64,000 nt of DNA from NCBI GenBank assembly GCA_029204225.1, contig CM055102.1, forward strand, positions 8,448,280 through 8,512,279, given 5' to 3'. Below the pieces are notes generated by a model. That model was given only the letters and a program-made list of their open reading frames with translations, had not been told where the DNA came from and did not search any database. The translations under genes and the position numbers were made by a program. The stretch is from Diphasiastrum complanatum (taxonomy: Eukaryota > Streptophyta > Lycopodiopsida > Lycopodiales > Lycopodiaceae). This document shows, one piece after another, positions 12,301 to 23,497 of this stretch. Numbering within the stretch: the stretch's first letter is position 1; every line of letters starts with the position of its first letter.

Positions 12301-13414
12301 AAGCAAAAGCAGCAGCAGCAAGCAGAAGGAAAGTATTCCAAATAACAGCCACTAAATAGAAGTGTGTGAAGAAGCTGTGAGGAACATTAAATCTCTGCAA
12401 TAGCAAAAACAGGGACATTAAGCAGCAAGGGAAAGAAGCCTCCGAAACCCAATAATGCATGCAGAAAATAGGCCTAAAAAGAGAGCAAGCAAACAATAGA
12501 AAAATATAAGCTGATATTAAGGTCGATAGTAAATAACAAGCTAGCATCTACATAGGACATGCTTTGCAGTAAATAATTCCGAAACGATTGGCCAATAAAA
12601 AAGTGCAACTGTGAAAAAAGTGCCCAGCTTTTGATGAATTTCAAAATCAAAATGCCTAAAATCTCAAAAATTTGAATTCCCCACAGAATGAAAGTCACTA
12701 GTGCAATGCAGCAATGTGCTTCAACCTACGAGGGCCAGTAGCGCTAATGCCCAAAAGACATTAAATTCTACCTAGCCCGCACCAAAATCTTTGAAAATCA
12801 TTCATTGTCAGTTGACTAGATACCGTTTTCATTGAAATTAATTATTTGGCAACGCCTGCCGACCGCTACGGTATCGACAAGCATCTGTGAAGTCCCTTGT
12901 GGTCTTCAATTTATTGAGATCAGCACAAAAACCCAAGTTAATTTGAAGCCAACCGAGAGAGAGGGAGAAAGATCAAAGTACTTGGCATTGAAGTTGGCAC
13001 CAAGTACATTGGTGGGAGCAGGATGAAAACAACCAGAGATTGACACGAACGCAGTTTACGTGACAAAGGAGCTATCTGAGTTGGTCAAACCAGTTTTTAT
13101 GGGCTTTGTGGAGGTGGAGTTTATAATGGCAAAAATTTTCTCTCCTTGAGGTCTTGGATTGGACTTCAATCCACGGCAGAAATGAGGACATAGAAGATTA
13201 AAAAACAAAAACCCAAACAGAAATTCGTGATGACAGATTATCATACCTGATTTTTGGATCTGTCTACTAGTTTGCCTCGCCTGCAGCAGGCCAAAATCGC
13301 AGATTGTAAAGGAATTACAAACTTTAAAGGCAGCATGGATACTACGCACGCAGCAATTGCTGCCAACCACATGAATTGGAGCACCAGTGCTAGGCTGGGC
13401 ATGTTCTGATCCAT
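6336..13414 (-). CDS. PPRD: polyprenol reductase (3-oxo-5-alpha-steroid 4-dehydrogenase family), 6 exons
   Basis: Coding exons on the minus strand are 13414-13247, 12394-12036, 11662-11410, 10834-10700, 6690-6619 and 6437-6336 (stop TAA 6338-6336). The total is 362 aa. All five introns are GT-AG and frame is kept throughout. The enzyme reduces the alpha-isoprene unit of polyprenol to give dolichol, the ER lipid carrier for N-glycosylation. Landmarks are a hydrophobic N-terminus (residues 10-40), RFNVPHSFFTHFY at the start of exon 2, LLMEIHVVRRLYES, WWQWIGAFVVLWGSVHQYRCH, IPFGDWFEVVSSPHYLAEI in exon 4, and ETHKWYQSKFDNYPKRWAIF near the C-terminus. The last two are the conserved reductase-domain segments. 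The chosen start gives MDQNMPSL; the Met four codons later is an alternative. Intron 4 (4009 bp) has swollen with repeats. No disabling change is seen, so the gene looks functional. Confidence 0.93.
8152..8163 (+). other. possible tRNA-iMet primer binding site of a decayed LTR element
   Basis: TGGTATCAGAAC follows TTTGAACA, matching an LTR end in CA followed by the copia-type primer site TGGTATCAGAGC with one mismatch. No gag follows and no LTR start was found, so only the edge of an element seems to remain inside the intron. Confidence 0.4.
8786..8982. repeat. three hairpins with conserved 15-nt loop and different stems
   Basis: Hairpin 1 is 8786-8816 (8-bp stem TTCTACTA/TAGTAGAA). Hairpin 2 is 8900-8928 (7-bp stem TCTTCTA/TAGAAGA). 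Hairpin 3 is 8956-8982 (6-bp stem TCACTA/TAGTGA). All stems are perfect. Each loop is exactly 15 nt: TGGCGGTCTCCCATC, AGGCGGTCTCCCTAC and TGGCTGTCTCCCATC. Sequence outside the hairpins is not repeated. In the sense of the surrounding gene the loops read with a GGGAGAC core. I know of no named element with this pattern. Confidence 0.7.
9998..10040. repeat. imperfect inverted repeat (MITE-like core)
   Basis: CGTTCCGTACAGTACATTC is followed at once by an inverted partner, GAATGTACTGGATCGCGGAACG, giving a near-perfect hairpin ending in CGTTCCG/CGGAACG. It is followed by a T tract. It is probably the core of a small foldback element in intron 4 of the reductase gene. No target duplication was identified. 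Confidence 0.5.
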
Positions 13415-14030
13415 TGGCACTGAAATGCTGCAAAAAGACACAAATCTAGCGCAAGGATTGATGTATGAATGGGATTTGTATCAATGCTGGCTAAACAAAA
13501 TAATACTAAACAATGGATTTTCTTTTGTGGGTGCTCTTCTCTTGAACGTCCCTTTGTGTGGGTGAATGGAGGCAAACTGTAGACACCCGATGAAGCAAAA
13601 AATGATGGATGTTGTGAGGAAACAGGCAATAAAATCGAAGTCCGTACAACGACCAAAAACTCTACCGTACAATGACGAGTGGTGCTTGAGGGTTTCCAAG
13701 AGGGCCTCAGTGATGCTCCTCGATCGTTTTGCTCGCCAGCTTACGACAGATTGAGCGCTACTTTAGAGTTCCTTTAGAGTTCAGGCTAGCCTTTACACGT
13801 TAACTAGAGAGAGATGTGTAGAAGCACCTTCAGAGTTAATGTCTTTGTTTGAAGTGTGGGCTCTCAATCTGTGCCATGTCTTTCTTTTGTGAGGAGGTTT
13901 TGTAAAGCGAGGCAGAGTGTATAGCTTATGATAAGCAAAAGGTAGATTGAATGCTTCTATACAGTTTCCATTTTCTTCGTTTTTTAAAAAACAACAGGAC
14001 ACCTCGTTTAATAAGTGGTGGGGGCCTGTG
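13415..14030 (-). promoter_or_regulatory. upstream region (5' UTR/promoter) of the polyprenol reductase gene
   Basis: On the minus strand, a TTTTTGCAG acceptor-like sequence lies just upstream of the start codon, so a 5' UTR intron is possible. No TATA box stands out. Retroelement sequence begins by about 14040, leaving roughly 600 bases of proximal promoter. Confidence 0.4.
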
Positions 14031-14039
14031 TTCTTGTTA

Positions 14040-14600
14040 GAATTGCATGATGAGGATCATCATTCCGATAACCGTGAAGATAATTTAAGAGAACAAAGAA
14101 GAAAACGTCATGTTGAAGGAATTACTGAACAAGAATAACCGAAAGGTCACGCCTGTGGATATGCGGGATGAGTTTAAAAAAATAAACAAAATCCATAAGA
14201 GTCAGTTAGATGAGATTCAAAAGGCCTTAAAGGATCTTCAAACCTAGAATACATACCCGAGAAGAGAAGGTGTCTGGTGTTAGAGGAAATCACACTGGGA
14301 ATGAATGTCCGAATAAGGGTCCTTTTCAAACACACCATCAAACTACATGTGTGTTTTGTAATAGATCTGATCACGAATCTTTTAAGTGCACTTTCAATCC
14401 GGTTAATCAATCAAGACAACAATAGAGACCACCGAATCCTGTGTATCAACCACGTGTGCAACAACCACAAGTAGTTGGTACAACACAAAATCAAAAGAAA
14501 ATAGCAGTCCTACAAAGAGCGCCTGGTAATAATAACCAATTGTTGCCTAGAAAATAAGCACATATAGATTACATTGATGAGGAAGCATCGTCAAAACCCT
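14040..14600 (+). pseudogene. Ty3/gypsy gag fragment with CCHC zinc knuckle
   Basis: The frame beginning near 14345 reads TCVFCNRSDHESFKCTFNP, a complete CX2CX4HX4C nucleocapsid knuckle. A Gln/Pro-rich tail typical of plant gypsy gag follows, with in-frame stops. The upstream 300 bases are charged, coiled-coil-like gag sequence (KKNKIHKSQLDEIQKA-like) in shifted frames. The copia insertion starts soon after. Beyond that copia, a gypsy protease lies in the same orientation at 26.5 kb, so this is plausibly the gag of the same interrupted element. Confidence 0.65.
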
Positions 14601-14874
14601 AATTTTGATTGGATCTCTAGATAGTGAGGTTGCTGGACTTCATTTGAGTGTGTTTCAATCTTAGGAAGTGGCAAAAGTCATTAGCTTGAGGATAGATCAT
14701 AGGTTGATCAAGATTCCATGATTCTATGTGTTGATTTGCTTGGTATAAGTGCTAGAAAAGAATTTTTGAGATAGTTTCAAATCTTGGTGATTTCTTTTGA
14801 AAGCATTTGTTGTTGTTCAAAGGAGTGATTTGTGCATTGAAACAGGTTGAAAGAGAAGATCAGGTCATTGCTAC

Positions 14875-16820
14875 ATGGCAACCTCAATTGGAGTCATGTT
14901 GGAAGCCAATGATAGGCTTACCTCAAGTAACTATTCATTGTGGAAAGTGAGGATGGAGTCACTTCTTGAGATGAATGATGTTTTGGATATTGTTGTAAGT
15001 TTGGAGGAGAGACCAGCAACACAACAAGATCAAATGAGGTATGACAAGAGGGCCAAGAAGGCTCTACACATGATAAAGATGAATGTCACCAATGAACTTC
15101 TCAAGGAAGTTGGTAAGTGCACATCATCTTTGGAAGCTTGGAATTCATTGAAGAAGCTTTATGAATCCAAGTCAACTTCTAGAGTGTTGACTCTAAGAAG
15201 GCAAATCTTTTCTTGTTTGCAAAAGAATGAAGAAAGTCCAAGTACTTTTGTTTTGAGAATGAAAGCATTGAATGATGAGTTGGCTTGCATTGATGAAAAC
15301 ATTAAGGAGAGCTTATTCAAGTAATTCTTAATGAACTGTTGGATGCTTATGCTAACATTGTTCAAAGTATTTCATGTATGCTTGCTAATGATGGAGATCT
15401 AGATCCTTGGTGGATTGATGGTGGAGCAAGTTCACACATGACCTTTCAATAAGAGTACTTCACTTCTTTGTTGGCATATGGAGATGACAAGAGGGTGATC
15501 TACACGGCCAATGATCGTAAGTGTGCAATCAAAGGGATTGGCACAATTCCTATTTCTCTCTCTACAAATAGGAATGTTCATTTGGAGGATGTCTTGTTTA
15601 TTCCATCTATTACCAAGAATTTGCTTAATGTGAGTCAAATGCTAAGTAAAGGCCTCAAGGTGGAGTTTGATGGACATGCTTGTTTGATCAAAAGGAAGAA
15701 TGTCTTGGTTGAAAAAGGTAAAAGACAAGGGAAATTGTTCAAACTATATGCTTGTGTTATTGCTAACCAAGTTGGATGTCTTGCAGGGAGCAAATACTTA
15801 TTCAAAAGGTTTGGCATAAAAGGATGGGACACCTCAACTTCAAGTCATTGGAGATAATGGCTAGGAAGAAGACTGTGATAGGTCTTCCAAGTTCCTTAAG
15901 TGGCATCAAACATGTTTGTGAGTCTTGTGCTTTGTCAAAGTCACATAGACAACCCTATACTAGATCTATATCTAAATCTACAAAGCCTTTTCAACTTGTA
16001 CATTCGGATATTCATGGATCTACTACAATTAACAATACTGAAACTAAGATGTATGTAACATTCATTGATGATTTTAGTAGATTTTGTTGGATCTATCTAC
16101 TAAAGAGCAATGATGAAGTGTATGACGTCTTTATCAAGTTCAAGAATGCAGGGGATCACAAAGATCAAGTGCTTGAAGAGTGACAATGGTGGTGAGTACA
16201 TATCTACCAAGTTCAAGGCCTTTTGTGATGAGCATGGGATCAAGAGGGAGTATACAACATCAAGGACCCCACAACAAAATGGAGTGGATGAAAGGAAGAA
16301 TAGGACTTTATGTGAAAGTGCTAAAACTATGAGGTTAAGTGCTAATCTTGACAAACCATTTTGAGATCAAGCTTTGTGTGTGCCAATTTCTTGTGCAATA
16401 GGTGGCCGAGTGCTATTTTGGATGGAAGGACATCTTTTGAGATGCTATTCAAGAGGAGGCCGAGTGTCAACTTTCTAAGAATCTTTGGATGCACATGCTA
16501 TGTCAACATTACTCTTGATGATAGGACCAAGGAGGATCCATCTTCAAAAAGAGGTATTTTTGTTGGATATAGTGAGGTGAGTAAAGCCTACAAGATTTAC
16601 ATTCCTTCTACTAACAAGGTGATTGTTGGTAGAGATGTCATTTTTTATGAAGGGAGCATTCCAAAAGCGTCTTCAAGCATGATTGATGGTAGTGTGGATG
16701 GATCTAACATTCTTGATGTTGATGAAAAGGATCATGCTTTGGATGGTGATGATGATGGACCTTCATCAAATCAAAAGCCAAGGAGAACATCAAGAAAAAG
16801 ACAAGTATCTTCAAGGCTCA
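14875..16820 (+). pseudogene. Ty1/copia gag-protease-integrase, 5' part of an interrupted element
   Basis: Gag opens at 14875 (MATSIGVMLEANDRLTSSNY, then LWKVRMESLLEMNDV and YESKSTSRVLTLRRQIF of the UBN2/retrotran-gag fold). A degraded protease with core WIDGGASSHMT follows near 15412-15440. The GAG-pre-integrase and HHCC zinc region is at 15776-15950 (WHKRMGHLNF and CESCALSKSH). The DDE integrase core has Asp in HSDIHG, Asp in KSDNGGEYIS and Glu in NGVDERKNRT. The integrase C-terminal part ends at 16820. Frameshifts at about 15324, 15860 and 16150 and a stop in the protease disable it. The RT continues at 24500 after a 7.7-kb insertion. No 5' LTR was found. Confidence 0.88.
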
Positions 16821-17245
16821 TGTAGCACAGACATCCTAAAGGGAGCCGGGAACCACGACTTAGCTTCCCAGCTTTCAACTCTTGCCATCCAAATCCACTT
16901 GACATACAAGCAGCCAACTCGCCAAAAACGATCAGACTTAACCAACTTGAAGTGCCGAAAACCAACATTGAGATCCAAACTGGCGCCATGCCAGATCGGG
17001 GGTCCCGATGTGGGTGACTTCCTTCCAAGCAAGCCGTCCGACATACATCAAACTTAACCAACTCGAAGCTTCGTTACAAACGAGTAACCTCCATTCCAAG
17101 CAAGCGGTCTGACTTACATCAGACTTAACCAACTGAAAGCTTCCTCACGAGCGCTAAAAGCCAACCTGGCGTCACGCCAGACTGGACAACCATAAACAGG
17201 TAACTTCCACCCAAGCAAGCCATCCAACTCGGCTGACAGGTTAGA

Positions 17246-18453
17246 TGTTGTAAAGCTACCTTTACGAGCTTTACTTCCGGTGCCATCGGCGCCAGCAGCG
17301 CCCCTGCTGCTCCCGGCGCCAACGACGCCACTGTGACCAAAATCCAGCCGACGCCAAGTTCCTATGGCTGAAAATCTTTGATCGGTTCTAGCGGAGTCCA
17401 GAGAGCTCAGATCGATGTGCAATCACCTCACACGATCTAGGCATGATCAAAGGAAGCCTGGGGATCAATAAAATCTAGAGAGAGAAAATGACTTTCTAGA
17501 AAGAGAAAATCCTAGAGAGAGAAAAACGTGCTTTACCAGCTTGGGTAGAGTGCTTGGTATGAGGGGGGGTGCCGAATCACACCAATACTATAGGGGAGTG
17601 CGGGTTGCGACTCAGGGTGAGCTCCAACCAAGTCTCAACCTCCCTTGCTGGAATGTTGTCATGGCTCTCGCCTTGGCATGCTAGCACCCCAGAGACTAGG
17701 GTCGGTCACACACTTGAAATGTAACCTTCTCAGATTTATCAATAAAGCGGGATTTTTCTCAAACTGACTATGATTACCTTTTGGGTTTCAGTGTTCGGTA
17801 AAAGCGCCAGTTGTAAGGCCGCTTTCAAACTTTTTAACTTGGCACATAGCTGAGGGTCGTATCCCAGGACGCCAGCGATATGAGTCGGGACCATTCGGTC
17901 CGTGGCGCCAGCGGTATGTTGTCGGGACCATTTGGTCCAGGAACTGGTTGTCTCCATATCTGTCGCGGTTTGTGGTTCTGAGTGTTCCTTGCATGAACGT
18001 GAATGGGTTAAGCTCTTGGAGAACGGGCTCTAACCTGTCGGCTGAGTTGGATGGCTTGCTTGGGTGGAAGTTACCTGTTTATGGCTGTCCAGTCTGGCGT
18101 GGCGCCAGGTTGGCTTCCAGCACTCATGACGAAGCTTTCAGTTGGTTAAGTCTGATGTAAGTTAGACCGCTTGCTTGGAATGGATGTTATTCGTTTGTAA
18201 CGAAGCTTCGAGTTGGTTAAGTTTGATGTATGTCGGGCAGCTTGCTTGGAGGGAAGTCACCCACATCGGGACCCCCGATCTGGCATGGCGCCAGGTTGGA
18301 TCTCAATGTTGGTTTTCGGAACTTCAAGTGGGTTCAGTCTGATCGTTGTTGGCGAGTTGGCTGCTTGTATGTCAAGTGGGTTTGGATGGCAAGAGTTGAA
18401 GGCTGGGAAGCTAAATCGTGGTTCCCGGCTCCCTTTGGGATGCCTGCGCTACA
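17246..18453 (+). mobile_element. solo LTR (plus orientation) inserted in the minus-strand solo LTR
   Basis: Runs from TGTTGTAAAG to GCGCTACA and is flanked by the 5-bp duplication TTAGA (17241-17245 and 18454-18458). It is an inverted copy of the LTR it entered, so the surroundings look like a complex interleaved inverted repeat. It contains AATAAA-type signals (for example ATCAATAAAGC near 17740), as expected of an LTR. No gag or pol belongs to it. Confidence 0.9.
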
Positions 18454-19179
18454 TTAGAGCTCGTTCCCCAAGAGCTTAACCCATTCACGTTCATGCAAGG
18501 AACACTCAGAACCACAAGCCGCAACAGACATGGAGACAACCAGTTCCTGGACCAAATGGTCCCGACAGCATACCGCTGGCGCCACGGACCGAATGGTCCC
18601 GACGGCATACCGTTGGCATCCCAGGATACGTCCTTCAGCTATGTGCCAACTTAAAAATTTTGAAGCGGCCTTACAACTGGCGCTTTTACCGAACACTGAA
18701 ACCCAAAAGGTAATCAGAGTCCGTTTGAGAAAAATCCCACTTTATTGATAGATCTAAGAAGGTTACATTTCAAGTGTGTGACCGACCCTAGTCTCCGAGG
18801 CGCTAGCATGCCAAGGCGAGAGCATGACAACATTCCAGCAAAGGAGGCTGAGACTTGGTTGGAGCTCGCACTGAGTCGCAACCCGCACCCTATAGTATTG
18901 GTGGGATTCGGCACCCCCCCCCCTCTCATAGCAAGCACTCTACCCAGGCTGGTAAAGCACATTTTTCTCTCTCTAGGATTTTCTCTCTCTAGATTTTATT
19001 GATCCCCAGGCCTCCTTTAATCGTGCCTAGATCGTGTGAGGTGATTGCACATCGATCTGAGCTCCCTGGACTTCGCTAGAACCGATCAAAGATTTTCAGC
19101 CATAGGAACTTGGCGCCGGTTGGATTTTGGTCACAGTGGCACCGGGAGCGGCGCTGGCGCCGTTGGCACCGGGAGCAGC

Positions 19180-20084
19180 TGTTGCGCCGGCGCCTCAAAG
19201 GGCGCTGGGACTTGAGCGGTTTCCCCAACACGCGCTTAAGTCTAACATTCATCCATCATGCACTTACGTAAAAGCCAACTCAGAAACGTAACAAGCTTAA
19301 CCATTCAGACTTAAGAAAATTGGAATCTCAACCAACCCGAAAGCCAACTCAGAATCCGTCCCCAAAAGGTAACCAAAGGCAAAGACAAGCCACACATGAA
19401 ACCCAAGGCATAGTGGTCGCCAAACTGACCAATTGGCATAGCGGCAAGCCCCATGTCGATGACAGGGACCCTTAGGCGCCAGCGACGCAAAAAGGTTGTA
19501 GTAAGGGTCCTTCCACTTGGACCAGTCCCGGAGGCGAAACCGAAATGGTAATCATCTCCAAGGATCAACTTTATTAGATTTGGAAGAGGTTACATTCATA
19601 CATAGACTGACCGGTCTCGGGGCCACCAACACGTGCCGGGCATTGTGCCTGGCTCGTGCTGGTAGAGGGAGCTGAGACCTGGCGCTGGTTGAGCTGCCCA
19701 AGTTTCTGTCTGCCGGACTCCCCCTATAGTTCTGCTGTGATTCGGCGCACCCCCTCTGGTTTGAAACATAGTGCTTTCTAGTAAAGCACGCTTTTTAGGA
19801 CTTAGTTTTTATTTTGCTGATTAAGCCTGGCAAGCCTGGCAGAATCAGTCTGGCTCCTGGACATGGGTCCCGGGAGCCGTCCCGGCGGCCGAATCAACCT
19901 GCTTTCCTGACTAGGCCATGACTCGAGCTCCAGAACTAGCTCATGACTTTGTGACTACTTGACTGGCTCACTACAGGTCGGAGACTCAGTCCTTGACGTT
20001 CTAACTTGCTCTGGGACCTTAGGGAGTGTCACCACTTTGAGTCTTACAGGGCACGCTGGGTGCACCCGAGTCAGCTTTACAACA
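19180..20084 (-). repeat. 3' LTR of the gag-only gypsy element
   Basis: Bounded by TGTTGCGCC and TTTACAACA on the plus strand. It is nearly identical to 23498-24417 but lacks a 15-base segment (GCGATTGGATTCCTG) present there. Its outer ends resemble those of the solo LTR family next to it (TGTTGTAAAG in element sense), so the two families are probably related. Confidence 0.88.
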
Positions 20085-20602
20085 TCCTCCCCTCGTTTGA
20101 GAAAGCTGATGTCCTCATCAGGGCCAAACTAGAACCTAAGACTCATGGCACGGGCTTAATTCACCGGCCAGACTTTAGTCACATATACAAGGGCACGGGC
20201 TTGATTCACCGGCCAAAGGAAACCAACTGTAAAGCAGAGTAATGATATTGTGTTTTACACCCAGCACAGGAAAAGTGTGGATCTAGTTCACTTACGTAAA
20301 ACCTGTGTGAAGCTGCTGCACTTAGACATCAAACTGAAGCTCACTCCTCAATGAGAAATGCGTCTTACTTTATTAGCATGAAAGAAAAAGGTACTCACGG
20401 CTCCCTTAAGCCTCAGATATGTCGTTGTCGTCGCACATCTGGATGAGTCCCCTAGGACTCTAGATATTTCATTTGGTCGTCCAGGTTGAGCTCCTTGAGC
20501 TCTGCATCGGCACTTAGATTCACCTTTGACGTAGAAACTGCAGGCAATGTTGGCTCCATTTGAACTCGCGTCAGCTGGTTTGTCACTGTTGGATGTCTTT
20601 CG

Positions 20603-22666
20603 TTAAAAAAAGTGAGCTTTCGCTTGGTCACACAAGGTGAGCTCATTGAGCTCTGCATCGGCACTTGAATTCACCTTTGATGTAGAGACTATAGGCAATG
20701 TTGGCTCCATTTGTTCTCGTGTCAGCTGGTCTGTCACTGTTGGTTGTCCTTCGTTAAATAGGTGAATGAGATTGGGAGGAATGATTGGCTCAGGTTCATT
20801 TGTGTCATTCTTTTCTAGTTGGTCCCCTGGCACAGCTCTGACGACACAAGGTCTCCTGCCATTATATAATAACACAAGGTTAACCCCTTTTGCCAAGAAG
20901 GCCACCACATGTTCGTTAAACCAGCTTAATCCCAAAATAGAGTCGAAGGCATCCATCTTCAAGATTGTGAACGTTAGTCGATTCTTCCAGGCTCCCAGAG
21001 AGATTGGTACGTTGGTTGCCAATCTACAAGTGGTCATTGTACCTTTCGCGGTCTCCACACAAATAGGAGTCACATTTTCTTCACATTGGATGTCCAATTC
21101 TCCTGTCAGTTTTTCTGACAAGTAGTTATGTGACGCCCCCAGGTCTACCATGAAGTAAATGATCCTGCCTTGAATACAGTCTTTCAGGTACAATAACTTG
21201 GATCCTCTCGCAGGAGTCGCCATAAGATGTTCACGATAAGCCGCAAGTGTCCCTATTTGTTGCAAGGCATTCAGGTCAGACTCCGTCAAATCCGTTTCTG
21301 GGTCCTCTTCATCATCTTGTTCACCATCTTCTTGATCAAATGCCTCTCTCTCCATCCTATCAAATCCTTCAATGGCAGCCATGATTTGCTTATTCAATGG
21401 TTTGGGGCATGACCTCCAAGAGTGACCTTGCTGATGACAGTTGAAGCAACGCATGGAACTGCCCACTGTTGGTGAGCTGTTGCTGTGACTAGTTGAAGGT
21501 CCAACATTGTTTCTTCTCTGGAACATGTTCCCTCCATTGTTGCCTTGGTTGCCAAACCCTGTTTTTGTTGGGAATTTATTCACGCTACTCGAGGCTTGGT
21601 TGCCATTTGGAGCCGAGTCCCCCCTTGAAAAGAAGCTCGGACTCGGTCTGGATCCACTAAATACTCTTGTTGAGGTTGCGGGAGCAGCTGGTGCCAATGT
21701 GCTCTCATAATCACAAACCATTTCAGCCGCTCGAATAGTTGAATTGAAATCATGGGGCATGTAGTTGTCTATCGCACGCCGGGTCCAGGATTGCATTCCA
21801 GACAATAGGTAATGAGTTTTGTCCGCCTCGGACATATCTTCAATAACCCATACACTCTGTCTGAATCTATTGAGGTACTCTCGCAATGACCCTTTCTGTT
21901 TGAGCCCCGATAATTCTGTCCTCAATCTCATGTGTGAATCCTTCGGTATGAACTCCTCTCGTAACGCGGCTTTGAATGCGTCCCATGTTTGAAAATGCAT
22001 TCCTGCCATCCGGTACCAATTTGTAGTGTAGCCCTCAAAATATGCTAATGCCAAGTCAGTTCTTTCGTCCTCAGGAGTGTTCATCAGACGGAAGTAATGG
22101 TCCATGTGAAACAACCAATCTTCCACAACTCGAATGTCACGCTCTCCTTTGAAAGTAGGTGGTGCTTTCACTTTGGCAGTCTTTCTTGGGCCCTCCATGG
22201 TTCGCGCTCGTGGTTCTCTTGGTATCTGTGGAGGAGGCGCCACTGCATTCTCCCTAGTTGCTTCCAACTCTTCAAACCTGGCTTCGAGCTGTGTTAGCCC
22301 GTCTCTCATTTCTCTAGCAAGGTTAATTTGAGTAAGATTCATGGCTCGCAAGGATGTTTGCCATTCTTTCCTTTCGGTTTCTCTATCCTTCTTCACCTCG
22401 CTAAGCATAGCCGTCATTGCGCTTGATAAGTATTGCCGCATCTTCACTTCAAAGAGGTCCTGTTGCGCCTCTAGCAAGGGTTCATCTCTTGGTGTAGGTT
22501 CAGAAGGGCCACCCATCTCTTCATGGAGGGGCGCCACTGTGGAGTGCATACACTCTTTCTTTCTCGACTTGGACCTGGTGCCATCTCGATGCATGCGAGA
22601 GCTGTATTCTCGAGTCAGCTCTTCTCCGTCCGTCAGTGCTCGTAACTCTTCAAGATGGTCCTCCAT
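20603..22666 (-). CDS. gypsy gag-protease polyprotein, 687 aa, uninterrupted
   Basis: An intact ORF starting MEDHLEELRALTDG. Residues about 60-155 are charged and coiled-coil-like. Next comes the retrotransposon gag domain, with KAPPTFKGERDIRVVEDWL, then MHFQTWDAFKAALREEFIP and LKQKGSLREYLNRF. A Ser/Asn-rich linker precedes a CCHC zinc knuckle, CFNCHQQGHSWRSC. The retropepsin-like domain reads FMVDLGASHNYL and later ILGLSWF. The catalytic Asp-Thr-Gly is Asp-Leu-Gly here, so protease activity is doubtful. There is no RT. The frame ends at a run of seven Ts (element sense). Just beyond it, in another frame (20664-20452), lies a second copy of the C-terminal segment (PTVT[D/N]QLTR...EPTLP), so the tail is tandemly duplicated and then frameshifted. 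Length and openness suggest selection for gag until recently. Confidence 0.88.
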   Translation of the reverse strand: MEDHLEELRALTDGEELTREYSSRMHRDGTRSKSRKKECMHSTVAPLHEEMGGPSEPTPRDEPLLEAQQDLFEVKMRQYLSSAMTAMLSEVKKDRETERKEWQTSLRAMNLTQINLAREMRDGLTQLEARFEELEATRENAVAPPPQIPREPRARTMEGPRKTAKVKAPPTFKGERDIRVVEDWLFHMDHYFRLMNTPEDERTDLALAYFEGYTTNWYRMAGMHFQTWDAFKAALREEFIPKDSHMRLRTELSGLKQKGSLREYLNRFRQSVWVIEDMSEADKTHYLLSGMQSWTRRAIDNYMPHDFNSTIRAAEMVCDYESTLAPAAPATSTRVFSGSRPSPSFFSRGDSAPNGNQASSSVNKFPTKTGFGNQGNNGGNMFQRRNNVGPSTSHSNSSPTVGSSMRCFNCHQQGHSWRSCPKPLNKQIMAAIEGFDRMEREAFDQEDGEQDDEEDPETDLTESDLNALQQIGTLAAYREHLMATPARGSKLLYLKDCIQGRIIYFMVDLGASHNYLSEKLTGELDIQCEENVTPICVETAKGTMTTCRLATNVPISLGAWKNRLTFTILKMDAFDSILGLSWFNEHVVAFLAKGVNLVLLYNGRRPCVVRAVPGDQLEKNDTNEPEPIIPPNLIHLFNEGQPTVTDQLTREQMEPTLPIVSTSKVNSSADAELNELTLCDQAKAHFF

Positions 22667-23483
22667 TATAGTCAGAGGTGTACTTCCAACAGATTATCGC
22701 CTCAATCCTTTTTATATTTGAAGCTCTCCCTTCTGTCAGCCGGGCCCCACAGCTCTCTTTTCTTCTTTATTAAATCAGCTTCAATGAAAATATCCCTTCC
22801 TCAAACTTAGCACACCCACATCACCTGAGAGCCAAGTAGGAACCAGGTCATTTGTGTCCAAGCAAGCACACGACAAACGGAACATACCAACCAAAGCAAA
22901 CACAGAGGATCCCTCTCAAGCCACAAACCCCCCTGAGACCGGACGTAGGACCTTTGCCTAGCCGCGCCCACACAAATCTATCACAGAATTAGCCCACAGG
23001 AAAACATCCATCCAACCATCCGTGCTTTCACCATTAAGCAGCACATTGCCACAGTCACGCCCCACCACTTTTTGGTCGATAGCCCTTATAGCTAAACGAT
23101 CGGCAGCTATCCCGCACCGGCAGCTAACCACCCGTGCTTTACACCCGAATTCGAGCAGCATCTCTGTATCAATGGTTAACCCGTACAGTTCGAATATGTC
23201 ACCCCGCACCCCACAAGGTACAGACCGTGCTTTCACCTACCTAGGCAACACTTTGCCTCATCCGTCCTACGTGCAGACAGCGCCAGGCCCGAACCGCGAG
23301 AACTGACCGTGCTTACACCTCGAGGGCAACACTTTGACTCATCAAGTCCCCCGTTCTGTCGACCACCCCGACCGTGGACGCACCCGTGCTTACACTGTGG
23401 GCAGCACCTTGCGCAACGGTTGTCCTGACAAATCCCAAAACGTGGCCATCCCTGTGAGACTTGCGTAGCTGACCGGCTAGTCG
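22667..23483 (-). other. untranslated leader of the gag-only gypsy element
   Basis: Lies between the primer binding site (23495-23484) and the gag start at 22666 on the minus strand. It is GC-rich, with repeated CACCGTGCTT-like phrases (23020, 23120, 23230, 23307, 23380). No ORF of its own is convincing. It may hold the packaging signal that a trans-mobilised element would need (inference). Confidence 0.55.
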
Positions 23484-23497
23484 GCTCTGATACCACA

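Noticed and set aside
16840-19180. Large interleaved inverted repeats suggesting a new foldback transposon
   Set aside because: Fully explained by a plus solo LTR inserted in a minus solo LTR of the same family, each with its own 5-bp target duplication.
20603-22666. Large plus-strand ORFs opposite the gypsy gag (for example 20766-21125, 22341-22721)
   Set aside because: Antisense shadows of the gag-protease coding region.
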